Of a DNA stretch of 64,000 nucleotides, positions 21,091 to 32,282 are shown piece after piece; the first letter of the stretch is position 1; every line of letters starts with the position of its first letter. The stretch covers positions 648,501-712,500 of the forward strand of contig JALMGJ010000062.1 in NCBI GenBank assembly GCA_023362775.1, written 5' to 3'. The DNA comes from Charina bottae. Taxonomy: Eukaryota > Chordata > Lepidosauria > Squamata > Charinaidae. The translations under genes were made by a program, and so were the position numbers. A model generated the notes under the pieces. That model saw nothing but the letters and a program-made list of their open reading frames with translations. It had not been told where the DNA came from and did no database searches.

Positions 21091-22309
21091 GGTGTGTGCG
21101 GTGCATAAGCAGCAGCAACAACGACACAAGTTATTTTTTCCCCTCAAATGAATTTCCCCCGGCGTTTGGAGATTCTCAACCACGTCCAGCTTATTTCTTC
21201 CCTTCCCTCCCACCGACACCCCCAAATCTTGTATGAAGACTTCTGTCTCAACGGTTCATCACTCTTATCAGTTCCTCCAGCATCTTCCCCCCCCCGAATT
21301 GATTACCGCAACCGATACGAAGCCCATCTTCGTGTGATGGTGTGAGGTTCTTTTGCTGCAGTGTTTTATTAACGAACGTGGACGTACTTGTGCATAGGGA
21401 AGGCGCTGCCCCCAGAATGTAATTTGACATTAGATTACATCCGTCTCGTTTCCGACGTTTTACGTTATGCATGTATCTGTATCAGTAAAACCACAAAAAG
21501 TATCTTGCCGAGTGGTTGGAAAACTGCCGTTCGGGCAAAACGCCGCTGCCTAGATTGCTTTCTGGCGCACATTTTCCAGACCATATCACACCGATCTTCT
21601 ATCAATTACAGCGGCTTTCTCTTTGTTTCAAGATGCTGATGCATATCTTTAAAGCCCTAAATAACTTAGGGGCACGGTGTCTTGAAATATTGCCTCTCCT
21701 AATACGAACCTGCTCATATATTATTATCCACTTCTGAGTATCTGGTTTATATCCCACTCCCTAAAAGAAGGTGGGAGGGAAAAAATAAACGCTCCGGCCT
21801 TTTTTCCCCCTGCTGAACCTCCCAGTTCCCACGTGTCCTCCATAGACAGAAAGGAGTAACACCGTTCCTGATGCAAGCAAAAATGTTTCTTTCTCCTGAC
21901 TTTGAATGCTTTATTCTTGGAGATCAGTGATTATCGCCTCAGTTTCAATATTGCATTTTAAGCCCTGTTTTTATTGTCTGGTGCGCTGTTGATAGGCAGC
22001 GCAGAAGTGTCTCAGTAAATAAACCTGATTTAGATGTTGCCAGTTTGGAGATCCTGTGAATCTCCAAAGGTTTCTCATTAGGGAAATATCCTGCAAGCAT
22101 TGTTTAAACTTTCAAGACAGAATGTTGTGGAAGGTATTTTTGCCCCCCCCCCCCCCCCCCAATCCAGAGGAGAGGCAGCAAAAAGGTTATAAAATTAATG
22201 AGAGATTACGGAAAGAAAAATAAACAATTAGGCATACAAAATCAAGAACGAGACAATCGGGGCAAACGGGTGGCCACCAAACCAGGGAAACTAAAAAATA
22301 CAATGTGTG

Positions 22310-22310
<1 letters not shown>
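21090..22310. other. Unassigned spacer
   Basis: C homopolymers at about 21288 and 22143-22160. No gene or repeat family recognised. Confidence 0.35.

Positions 22311-22352
<42 letters not shown>
22311..22352 (+). repeat. (AC)n microsatellite
   Basis: About 20 AC dinucleotides. Confidence 0.95.
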
Positions 22353-22357
<5 letters not shown>

Positions 22358-22687
22358 AACAACAAAGAAAGAAAATAAAAAGGAGAGTGAAAATTAACAG
22401 GCTTAATATTGCTTTTGACATTATGATTATTAGCAGTGGGGGGGGGGCGGGTGAGCCAAGCTTGATTAAGGTAATTCATTTCCATATCTGACACCGTGCG
22501 TGAAAATGAATGCTAAGGTAGGAAAAGTGACAACGGGGGGTACAAATCCCTCCAGGGGTGGTTGTAGGGGCTGGATTGGGGCGGATATTAAGAATGTTTT
22601 GTACGGTAGTTAGAAAATGGCCCAGCGGGACCTCGCAAGAAGTGAATTGTAAGTTTCCCATTTCAAGGGGGAACTCCACACACAGTG

Positions 22688-22990
22688 ACATCCTGATTTA
22701 ACGGACTCCCCATTTAGCGGACTTTGGATGCAAGAACCCAGATTTCTGTCTGAACATCACCCGCAAATAACAGACAAGTCATTTGACCCTTAGCACTCCT
22801 GATGAGGCAGTTAACTTTACGTCCTTCGTGGCTGTTCACATCGTTTGTGCCATGATGTCATCACGCGAAGGACGCAAACAGCGCCATTGGTGGTGACTTT
22901 CTTGAGTCATTTGTCCCACTGGCGTAACCACCTCATTATGGCAATGAAGTAATTTTCAATTTAACATGCTCAGGAGTAACGGACAGCCTT
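22688..22990. mobile_element. Possible Tigger-family DNA transposon remnant
   Basis: TGATTTAACGGACTCCCC with ATTTAGCGGAC at the left and AGGAGTAACGGACAGCC at the right have the look of decayed Tigger-type termini. The two ends pair poorly and no target duplication is clear. Confidence 0.3.
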
Positions 22991-23328
22991 TCCCCACTTT
23001 CCTATTGAATGTAATGAAATGAAAGGGAATGAAAGGGAATTTGGCTTTGAAATTTCTTTCCAAGGGTAAGAGAATTGGAGTGAAATTTTCATGGGTGTGT
23101 GTGTTGTATTTATTTGGTGACCAGTTGGTCAAGGTATATGTGCCTGTGAAGGTCTTCGGCTGATCCATTCTCTCTTCAAGGCCTACAGCTTTACTGACTT
23201 CCTTTCCTTCCATTTAACTTGTCCCATTTACCAGCCGAAGCTGTTATTTTGCGCCCCCCCAATAATTTCTCCACTTTGCTATTCTTGATGATGCTGATAC
23301 CCATGCCAAACCATGCCCAAAATGGCCT

Positions 23329-23395
23329 GTTTTTTCAGCACCGTCGTAAGTCTGAACCGTCACTAAACAAATGGTTGTTAAGTGAGGACCACCTG
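23329..23395 (+). mobile_element. Tigger-like MITE, right end only (copy 4)
   Basis: TTTTTCAGCACCGTCGTAAG through GGACCACCTG and TA matches the right terminus of the full-length copies. The left part is absent. Confidence 0.8.
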
Positions 23396-25398
23396 TATTT
23401 GCTTGTTTTATTTAAATGGAATGAATGAGGGCAAGTGGGGGTAATGTATGCAAATAAAAGGGATTTGGGGAAAGTCTTTGACATAAAATCAGGAGGGGGT
23501 AGGGCTGAATTTGGAAGGCTCCTGTTAAAGTCGGGGATCAGGACTATTCCATGGACTGCAGAGCCTTCATTGTTTGTTGGGGATGGATTGCAAGATTCCA
23601 GATGCCAAACTTTTAATTACAGGTTAGTTAAAAGCTTTGATTTCTTGTACAAAGCTATGATATATCAACCAACCTTGTTGGTTTCCAGCCCAGATAATTT
23701 CATGTCGAATGCGCATAACTCTGAATTTGCACGGGAAGACTCATTGTCCCCTTGTAAATCTGGTGATAAATTAAAGTTATTTGCCAGATTCTTCACTGCT
23801 GAAGCCCAATCAATACCCCCAACTTAAAGTTGGAATGACTTTGGACAAGAAGATGGGGGGCGGGGGGGAATATTCGAGGCAGGTACTTTTAATCAATGTT
23901 TAAGACTTAATTTACAGGAACATAATAATTCTGCAATAAATTAAATAATACACAGTTCAGCTTGCAAAGAAAGTTAACCTTAAAGAAAATAATTAGTTGC
24001 ACGTCTAAATTTGCCCAGAACCATTAAATGCAGCCTTGTATTAATTAGGCCAGTATTGTGGATTAGCTCTAAAAACCTAACAGCATTTAGGTTTTCCTAA
24101 ATTTCCCCCACTTGCTTTTATTTGCTCTAAGTAGAAACAATTTTCTCTCTCATTTGTTTTTCAGATCTTACCCCCCCCCCCCGAAATAGGATGGTATTGT
24201 TTGAGAAAATTCCTGTGTAAAAATATTTGCACAAATCTTTTTTTAAAAAAAGACACTGTAATTATATCATTTGATAAAATCTTGATAAATAGAGAAACAG
24301 AGCCAGAAATAGACAATTCTTTGGTGATGACACAGCTTCGTTGGGGTGAATTAAGAGCTCGAGTGAATGTGGCCATCATGAAAATTGATAAGGTTTGGTC
24401 ACCCACAATGGAGGACCCATAATTGGGGCTCCCTCCAAATCACATCATCCACAGTCAATTAAAAAGCATCAGAGTCTAAAAAAAAATCATGAAAAGCTAG
24501 AAGATATATTAAAACTATAAGTTGCTTTTTAATTGGCTGTACCCCACCTTCCTTATGCGGGTCTATGACCGTAATAAAAATTGGATTTGATTTGCAGAGA
24601 GCTGATACATATTTTTGTTTTTGTTTCAGACAACACTAAGCTGGTTTTAGAATTTACATTCCTATTTTTATGTGCCATCGTCGGGTCATTCTCTTTTCAC
24701 TGTTCTTCGTATCCTTGTCTAACCTTGGTTTATGCGGAGTTTTAACTTTCCTGAAACCATTTCCACAATGCCAGATTATCTTCAGGTCATCTTCCTTGGC
24801 GACCTCACCTTTCCGTCTTTTATATGAGCCTTTTTTTTGTTCTCGGTTCCTCACCAAGCTTTTTCTGCTCCGATTGTTATTGCTTGCCACCATCTTTGAA
24901 TCCTCAACAATGCAGAAGGCAGAACATGAGCTACCCCCCCCCCACATTCCCCGTCAAGCCCACTTTGATGTTTTCCTTTTATCACCAAATGTAGCTTTGC
25001 AAAGATACGTCCGTGAAAACAGGACGGAGAACGCTCAGTAGTTGGAGGGTAAAGAGCGAGGTATTTTAATGAGAACTTCTTCATAATGATTTGTCAAAGT
25101 TTCCTTTGTTCTCAAAACTTCTCTTGGAGTTTCTCTGGCAGAATCTATACATCTCTAAATGAATCTATACATCTTTAAACCTATACATCTCCAAAAGAAG
25201 CTTCCAAATGGGATTTTTACCCACAATATATGGGAAACACTGCCTGGGTTGATCCTGCAGACAAGACTAGATGAGACTGAATCCTTTTTTTCCCTTGAGA
25301 TGGTCTTCAGAAATGTTCCTGAGAGCTTCATCAAGTTGAGAAAACAAAACAGCTTTCTAAACACCAGCTTGCTGTATCTGTGACTCCAGTTTGGCTCT
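23396..25398. other. Unassigned 2-kb stretch
   Basis: Open frames of up to 130 codons (23435-23827) have no recognised domain. A possible LINE 3' end occurs at about 24527-24600 (TTTAATTGGCTGTACC ... GACCGTAATAAA). C runs at 24171 and 24935. Confidence 0.3.
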
Positions 25399-25612
25399 AA
25401 ATAAGAGAGGACTCCCTGGAAAAGACCCTGATGCTGGGAAAGACCGAAGGCAAAAGGAGAACGGGATGGCAGAGGATGAGATGGTTAGATAGCATCACCA
25501 ATTCAACGAACATGAACTTGAGCAAACTCCGGGAGACAGTGGAGGACAGGAAGGCCTGGCGTGACCCATGGGGTCACGAAGAGTCGGACACGACTAAACG
25601 ACTGAACAACAA
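25399..25612 (+). mobile_element. BovB LINE 3' end
   Basis: 5'-truncated in the LEKTLMLGKTEGKRR coding region and ending with AGTCGGACACGACTAAACG and the CAACAACA tail. Confidence 0.9.
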
Positions 25613-25635
25613 CAAAAGCAACGGTAAGAACATAT

Positions 25636-26500
25636 GCAGAGTACATCATGAGAAATGCCGGGCTGGATGAATCACAACCCAGAGTTAAGATTGCCGGGAG
25701 AAATATCAACAACCTCAGATATGCAGACGATACCACCCTAATGGCAGAAAGTGAAGAGGAACTAAAGAGCCTCTTGATGAGGGTGAAAGAGGAGAGTGCA
25801 AAAGCTGGCTTGAAACTCAACATTAAAAAAACCCAGATCATGGCATCTGGTCCCATCACTTCCTGGCAAATAGAAGGGGAAGAAATGGAAGCAGTGACAG
25901 ATTTTATTTTCTTGGGCTCCAAGATCACCGCAGACGGTGACGGCAGCCGTGAAATTAAAAGACGCTTGCTCCTTGGGAGGAAAGCTATGGCAAACCTAGA
26001 CAGCATATTAAAAAGCAGAGACATCACCTTGCCGACAAAGGTCCGTATAATGAAAGCTATGGTTTTCCCAGTAGTAATGTATGGCTGTGAGAGTTGGACC
26101 ATAAGGAAGGCTGAGCGCCGAAGAATTGATGCTTTCGAGCTGTGGTGCTGGAGAAGAGTCCGGAGAGTCGCTTGGACTGCAAGGAGGTCAAACCAGTCAA
26201 TCCTAAAGGAAATCAACCCTGACTGCTCATTGGAAGGACAGATGCTGAAGCTGAAGCTCAAATACTTTGGCCACCTAATGCGAAGAGAGGACTCACTGGA
26301 AAAGACCCTGATGCTGGGAAAGACTGAAGGCAAAAGGAGAAGGGGACGGCAGAGGATGAGATGGTTAGATAGCCTCACTGATGCAATGAACATGAACTTG
26401 AGCAAACTCCGGGAGGCAGTGGAGGACAGGAAGGCCTGGCGTGCTACGGTCCATGAGGTCACGAAGAGTCAGACATGACTGAACGACTGAACAACAACAA
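25636..26500 (+). mobile_element. BovB LINE, 5'-truncated, open C-terminal frame
   Basis: The frame at 25648-26478 (276 codons) is open from just before the RT active site to its natural stop. It contains the RYADDTTLMAES catalytic motif, the FLGSKITADGD block and the C-terminal LKYFGHLMRRE region, followed by the 3' tail. About two thirds of the element, including the endonuclease, is missing, so it cannot be autonomous. Confidence 0.93.
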
Positions 26501-26810
26501 CAACAGAGGGGAATGGAGTGTGCACCCCCCCCCAAAAGATCCTGACCAGAGCCCTTGAGGGCTGGACAATCAGGATTCCCATCTTGCAGGCAGAGAGACC
26601 CAACACGCTTGAGGCAGGAGTGGTTCACCAACCCTCTTAGCAGCGAGGAAGAGAAGCAGACGACCGCCTGGCGCTCTCAGGGCAAGGCCCCCCACAGCAT
26701 CTTGGGGTGCCAGGCAGAGATTCCGTAGAGTCACTCCCCCCTCCCCAAGACACAGACGGCTATCAAGCACAATCGCCTTGAAAAAGCTTCCGAGGGGCGG
26801 GGGGGGGGGC

Positions 26811-26950
26811 TTTCAAATTGCTAGGTTGGCAAGAGCTGGGGCTAGTGCGGGAGCTCACTCCATCACGTGGGACTAGGGATTCGAACCTCTGAACTTGCAA
26901 TCTTCCGATCGACAAGCCTGGCGTCTTACCCGCTGAGCCACCACACCCCT
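26811..26950 (-). mobile_element. Sauria-type SINE, 5' half only
   Basis: Contains the tRNA-related head (B-box GGTTCGAATCCC and A-box TGGCTCAGCGGG on the minus strand) and the GCTCCCGCACTAGCCCC region. The LINE-like tail is missing. Confidence 0.8.
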
Positions 26951-26974
26951 GGTAGAAGGACTATATCTATATCT

Positions 26975-27232
26975 ATAATGAAGCTCAAATATTTGGCCAC
27001 CTAATGCGAAGAAAGGACTCACTGGAAAAGACCCTGATGCTGGGAAAGACTGAAGGCAAAAGGAGAAGGGGACGGCAGAGGATGAGGTGGTTGGATAGCA
27101 TCACCGATGCAACGAACATGAACTTGAGCAAACTCCGGGAGGCAGTGGAGGACAGGAAGGCCTGGCGTGCTATGGTCCATGGGGTCACAAAGAGTCGGAC
27201 ACGACTAAACGACTGAACAACAACAACAACAA
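26975..27232 (+). mobile_element. BovB LINE 3' end
   Basis: Third BovB 3' end within 1.9 kb, same orientation. It starts in the LKYFGHL region with one base deleted (CAAATATTTGG) and ends in CAACAACAACAAC. Confidence 0.9.
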
Positions 27233-27735
27233 AAAGCATCCAAGAACGATGGTGTTGTTTGTCTCTAGAAACTTTCGGCTCAGGATCCTAAAGATAAGTG
27301 TCAGATACGTCAATCTCTCCTGAAAACTATCATTTTTGAAAGCTTCAAGCACTTGGTCTTTTCCATGATATTCCAAAAATAGATTGTGCCTTCATCCTAT
27401 AAATCCACCCAAGCGTTTCCCTTTGTTAGCCATTGAACTTCAGTGTGGAAGAGAGAGCTTTGGTGATCAGCCCCCAAATCTTCACAAAACAAAATAACCT
27501 GGATTTAATATACACATTTTCTTTCAGATTAACTAAATTGATAGCAAGCTTGAAGTTTCCTCAGAAACTGCAGTTTTAGAACCCAAACAATGAATAAAGC
27601 ATCCTTGAAACAAATGGGTTTTTTCAAATTCCTGCTAAAAATCCACATTGTGAAGCCGCTTTGGAGTGTAAATTCCAACCAGATATTCCCAATACAGCCT
27701 TTCTTTAAAAAAAATTGACATAGCGTCACACATCT
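27233..27735. other. Unassigned spacer
   Basis: No feature recognised. Confidence 0.35.
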
Positions 27736-27741
27736 CATCAG

Positions 27742-27785
27742 ATTATTATTATTGTTGTTGTTGTTGTTGTTATTATTATTATTTT
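27742..27785 (+). repeat. (ATT)n/(GTT)n microsatellite
   Basis: Trinucleotide repeat with mixed ATT and GTT units. Confidence 0.9.
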
Positions 27786-27929
27786 GGTGATCTTCAAGAC
27801 TTGGAGAAACAGCATTTTCTTCTTTCATATTATCTTCAGCTGCTTATACAATTCTCTTCATTAGTTGATTCTTCACAACCAGTAACAAAAAAGGATGGTG
27901 ATTTAATGATTTCCAAAACCTGATATCCT

Positions 27930-27930
27930 C

Positions 27931-28005
<75 letters not shown>

Positions 28006-28008
28006 TTT
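27930..28008 (+). repeat. (CTAT)n(TTTA)n microsatellite
   Basis: Compound tetranucleotide repeat. Confidence 0.95.
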
Positions 28009-28105
28009 CGTATGGTGTCTCCCTTAAAAATCATTAATAATGAGTTTCTCTTTGACTGGCTTTTAACTTGGATTGTCAGGGATTTTGTTTTGTTTTTTGC
28101 AAGTT

Positions 28106-28425
28106 TAAAGTAAAGGTTTTCCCCCGCCCAGTTGTGTCCGACTCTAGGGGCCGGTGCTCATCTCCGTTTGTTAGCCGAAGAGCCAGCGTTGTCCGAAGAC
28201 GCTTCCGCGGTCATGTGGCTGGCATGACGCACGCAGAACGCTGTTACCTTCCCACCAAAGTGGTACCTATTAATCTACTTGCATTTGCATGCTTTCGAAT
28301 TGCTAGGTTGGCAAGAGCTGGGGCGAGTGCGGGAGCTCACTCTGTCACGCAGCACTCGGGTCTCGAACTGCTGACCTTCTGATAGTCAAGCCTGCCATCT
28401 TAACCACTGAGCCATCGTGCCCCTC
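28106..28425 (-). mobile_element. Sauria-type SINE, full length
   Basis: The 320-bp minus-strand SINE has a tRNA-related head with A-box (TGGCTCAGTGGTT) and B-box (GTTCGAGACCC), a body with GGAAGCGTCTTCGGACAACG and GGAGATGAGCACCGG, and an AGAGTCGGACACAAC tail followed by TTTACTTTA. The tail motif is shared with BovB 3' ends in this window, the expected source of retrotransposition machinery for this SINE family. It is not a functional tRNA. Confidence 0.9.
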
Positions 28426-30420
28426 TCTTTGCAAGTTTAGCTGGCCTTTTTTTCCCCCAAAAGAAAACACAATTTACCCCCCAAATATGCTAATGTTTAC
28501 ATTTACGGTTACATCATAATACATTGAAGTCTTATGTCTTTGCAACATTGAATGAATGAATGAATGAATGAATGGACATGAAAGAAATATGGGATGGATT
28601 TCTTTGATATTCCTCTCTTTGAGTCATTAGTGCTTGGTGACTTTCAATTGCTGCTTGAATTTTTTGTAGGTCTACCTCAAAGGTTGTTGGGAAACATGCC
28701 GCACAGATGCTAATATTGGCCAGAATTTAGAAAGCTAGATTCTACTTTACTCCAATGGGTCAGCAGCCAACAAGCTTCAGATATTCAGAATGCTAACATG
28801 ACACTCTAAAAAGTGTAAGAACTAGACTATTTGAAGGAATATCTTTATTTATGTATTGTAGGACACGGGAAACAGGCTATTCTAAGATAGGTAGGTAATG
28901 TTGGAGATTCTAGCAAATCCAGCATGCCTCATCAGCATATGGATGGCAGCTCTAGGATGCAAGCTCTCCATGCTTTTGAGGAAGCTGTTTGTGACCACTC
29001 CCACTCCCACTTCCTCCCTCTCTCTCTCTCTCTCCTCCTCGGACCGGGAGCAAGCACATGGCTGTGTGCTGCTCCATTCTAGGCCATGGATGGGCCTAGG
29101 AGATTCCCCCCCCCTTTCTACATGCATCTCTTGCAGCAAGCAGGTATTAAGAGGTGTTAAGTTTAGGGAAACAAAGAAGAAATGGAACATCATTTATCTA
29201 CCAAAAATGCTGTACCTGCAATGAATAAACGTAAGGACTCTTTTGTACTTACTTTTCATACCTGCCATGTCTAAGCGCGTGTTTCTTTATGCTTGGGTGG
29301 GCTAAAGGTGTAAGATTAACCTGGATCTCTCTAATATGCTCATGGGCTCTGTTTTTAAACAATATTCTTTTTCTGTACATGAACTTTGCAGCTCTGCTCC
29401 ATTTCAGTAGTTCTAACAGACTGCTGAATGGGCTTCAGGTAAACGGAGGTACAGATTTTGGAAAGAGATAGTAAGCTCTTCATCCTAAACAGGTCCTTTC
29501 CATGCCAAGTCATTTCGCCCAATCTTGTCCTGTCTCAACTGGTTTTCCTCTGCTATTCGTGTATGGAGTAATGTCACAATAGCTGAGCTAAGCTGAATGT
29601 GCCCCTTGTTCCATTTTCATCCTATACTTCATTTTCTCCTATTTGTGGTATTCAAAAAGCAGCTTTCCTCTTTGATGAATAGGAGCAACCACGTCTTCTG
29701 CGTTCCTCCAGGTGTTTTGAGGAAAGGTGGTACAGAATTGTCCCAAGTTAGAAAGGGAAGTGGGTCAAACTTCAGGAGTGATTGCAAAGCGTTCTCTGAC
29801 GTCAAAACCAAAGCAGAAGAATGTGCCAAGATCTGCAGTTTTTCCGAAGTTTTCTTCCACCGCAAGAGACTTCTCTTTTTATCTGTTTATTATCTATTTT
29901 TTCATCCCTCTGAAACTCAACCCACAAGAGGAATTATCTCTTGGCACTGAATGGAAATGGGGGAAGCCAGAGACGGACAGAAAAAAAGGAAAGAGAACAT
30001 TCAACCCACCAGCCGTCTCATAAAAAAAAATAAAGGCAAGAAGCCTTCGGGTGCTCAGGAGAATTTCTCCAGGATTCTCTTCTCCCGTGAAATAAATTTT
30101 AGCAGCAACTTTTCTTTCGTCCTCTTGAACTGGCCGAATGGCTCTCGTAGGAGATGGAAATCTTTGAGAAATGGCCAGGCAGATGCTGGTGCGTTCTTCC
30201 TGTGCTGCAATTTTCTTCTACAGAAGAGCTGTTGTTGCATTTTCTTGGTGGAAGGGTAGAAAAAAAAATCTATCGTGAGCCATGAGTTCACACGTGACTT
30301 TTAACGCCTACTTTTGTGTAGGCACACGTTTGTAAGGAGTAGGCTGAAAAAGCCTTCCAGAGGGACTTTGGGAAATGGTTTTAAAGGAGTATTTCCTCTT
30401 TGGGTTTACTCACAGCCTGA
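28426..30420. other. Unassigned 2-kb stretch
   Basis: Contains a GAAT microsatellite at about 28550-28573 and a short CT repeat at about 29017. Open frames have no recognised domain. Confidence 0.35.
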
Positions 30421-30429
30421 ATGTGATGC

Positions 30430-30815
30430 CCTCCCTCCCTCTCCCCCCTTCCTCCTTCTCCTTCTCCTCCTTCTCCTCCTTCCTTCCTTCCTTCCTTCCT
30501 TCCTTCCTTCCTTCCTTCCTTCCTTCCTTCCTTCCTTCCTCTCACCACCCATCTCCTTCCCTTCCCTTCCCTTCCCTTCCCTTCCCTTCCCTTCCCTTCC
30601 CTTCCCTTCCCTTCCTTCCTTCCTTCCTTCCTTCCTTCCTTCCTTCCTTCCTTCCTTCCTTCCTTCCTTCCTTCCCCTCTCTCCCTCCCCCTCCCTCCCT
30701 TCCCTCCCCCTCCCTCCCTCCCTTCCTTCTTTTCCTTCCTCCCTCCCTCCCTCCCTCCCTCCCTCCCTCCCTCCCTTCTTTTCCTTCCTTCCTTCTCTCC
30801 CTCCCTCCCTCCCCT
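30430..30815 (+). repeat. Polypyrimidine tract: (CTT), (CCTT)n, (CCCTT)n, (CCCT)n
   Basis: Successive blocks of tetra- and pentanucleotide pyrimidine units. Its long open frames are low-complexity artefacts. Confidence 0.95.
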
Positions 30816-31571
30816 TGCACTTGTTTGAACATGAGAAGTTCTGAAAGAAACCCCCCAACTCCATTTGTTCTCATCTGTTAAAAGGGCGCAGCTTTGACTA
30901 AAAGCAGACTGGTTTCTTCTCCCCCACGGGGGGGGGGGCTGCTATAAATCGGCAGAGTTTGAAATGCCGTCACTGCACCTGAGTGATGCAACCCCATCTG
31001 TGTGCTGGGATCGATGGACTTAAATGGCTCCGTTCCCCCCACCGCCTTCTTGTCTTGTCCCCCAGAGGAATGAGAAAAAGTTAAAAAAAAGAAAGAAAGA
31101 AATGTAATTACTTTTTGCAAGCACATTTAAGGATCATTTTTATTCCTGTGGTTTCTCTCCATAGAAGCTGTTCTGCTCTCCCCACCCCACCCCCACCCCC
31201 TAATTCCAAGACATGATTTATTCTTGGGGTCATAGCTGGCAAAATGATGTTCTGCTTGAGTTTTCCCCTCAGGGGGACAAGAAAGCATTAACTCTGCAAT
31301 TGGAAGGATGGAATCTGGCCCAAAGGCCGTTTTGTTGTGGCCTCCTCGATGCAAAATGGGCCTGTCGTGCCTTGTTCCTTGGCCCGGATCCATGCTTAGA
31401 CGCAAATGAGGAGGAAACACTTGGCGGATTGTCTTTTCATCCCAGGTTCTTACAGAACAGAAGACTATCCGCAGACTCAGAGGACCCCTTCTGTAGACCG
31501 ATTCCCTTGCTTCTGAAGGATGGGGGGGAAATGCATTAATCAAAGAGAATGTTTGTAGCTCAGGGTTGAAC
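30816..31571. other. Unassigned spacer
   Basis: A 186-codon minus-strand frame at 31127-31687 overlaps the palindrome and resembles nothing known. No gene supported. Confidence 0.35.
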
Positions 31572-31725
31572 TGTGGAGTCCTTGGTGCTCTCTGAGCCTT
31601 GTTTTCTTGCAGACGTTTCATGGCCAGGCTAGGCAACATCTTCAGTGCCACTGAATGTTGCCTAGTCTGCCAATGAAACATCTGCAAGAAAACAACAAGG
31701 CTCAGAGAGCAGTAAGGACTCCACA
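31572..31725. mobile_element. Head-to-head dimer of Penelope-derived hammerhead-like unit
   Basis: Two roughly 75-bp arms form a long palindrome: TGTGGAGTCCTTGGTGCTCT at the left pairs with the right end. Each arm is the 76-bp unit also found at 52398-52473. The left arm, read on the minus strand (31612-31645), keeps CTGAAGA, a short stem region and GAAACGTC, the order of a hammerhead core; stem II has a mismatch relative to the 52-kb copy. The right arm is decayed (CTGAATG ... GAAACATC). No clear target duplication is seen. Confidence 0.7.
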
Positions 31726-31889
31726 GGAAAATGCATGCGCTGCAGTCAATTAATCAAGGCATTGTAACCCTTCATTCTTCAGCTGTGATGGTGATGATGA
31801 TGATTGCCTTTAGGGAAAATTCTCCACTTGATCCATGACTTAGGTTGTCGTCGTCTTCTTGCTTCCCCTAGGAAAATTATCTCTGAATA
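31726..31889. other. Short spacer
   Basis: Nothing recognised. Confidence 0.3.
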
Positions 31890-32280
31890 CAGGTAGTCCT
31901 CGCTTAACAACTATGTGTTTAGCGACGGTTCGGACTTACTGACTTGCAACCAGTCCTCACACGTACGACTGTTGCAGCATCCCTCTGGCCACATGATCAG
32001 AGTTTGGTCGCCTGGCAACTGGTTCGCATTTGTGACCGTTGCAGCATCCCGGGGTCACGTGATCGCCATTTTCGACCTTCCCAGCCAGCTTCCGGCAAGC
32101 AAAATCAATGGAGAACCATGTGATTCACTTAATGACCATGTGGTTTTATTAACAACTGTGGTGATTCACTTAATGACCACTGCAAAAGGTCGTAGAACCA
32201 GGGCGGATTCACTTAATGACCGCTTCGCTTAGCAACCAAAATTCCAGTCCCAATTGTGGTCGTTATGTGAGGACTATCTG
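31890..32280 (-). mobile_element. Tigger-like MITE, copy 5
   Basis: 391 bp, TA-flanked, in reversed orientation relative to copy 1. Both TIRs are readable. Confidence 0.85.
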
Positions 32281-32282
32281 TA

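Noticed and set aside
23435..23827. 130-codon plus-strand frame
   Set aside because: No recognisable motif and no coding signature.
30314..30881. Long low-complexity frames at 30.3-30.9 kb
   Set aside because: Same artefact of CCTT/CCCTT repeats.
31127..31687. 186-codon minus frame
   Set aside because: Runs through the palindromic Penelope-derived dimer and unique DNA; no protein-like composition.
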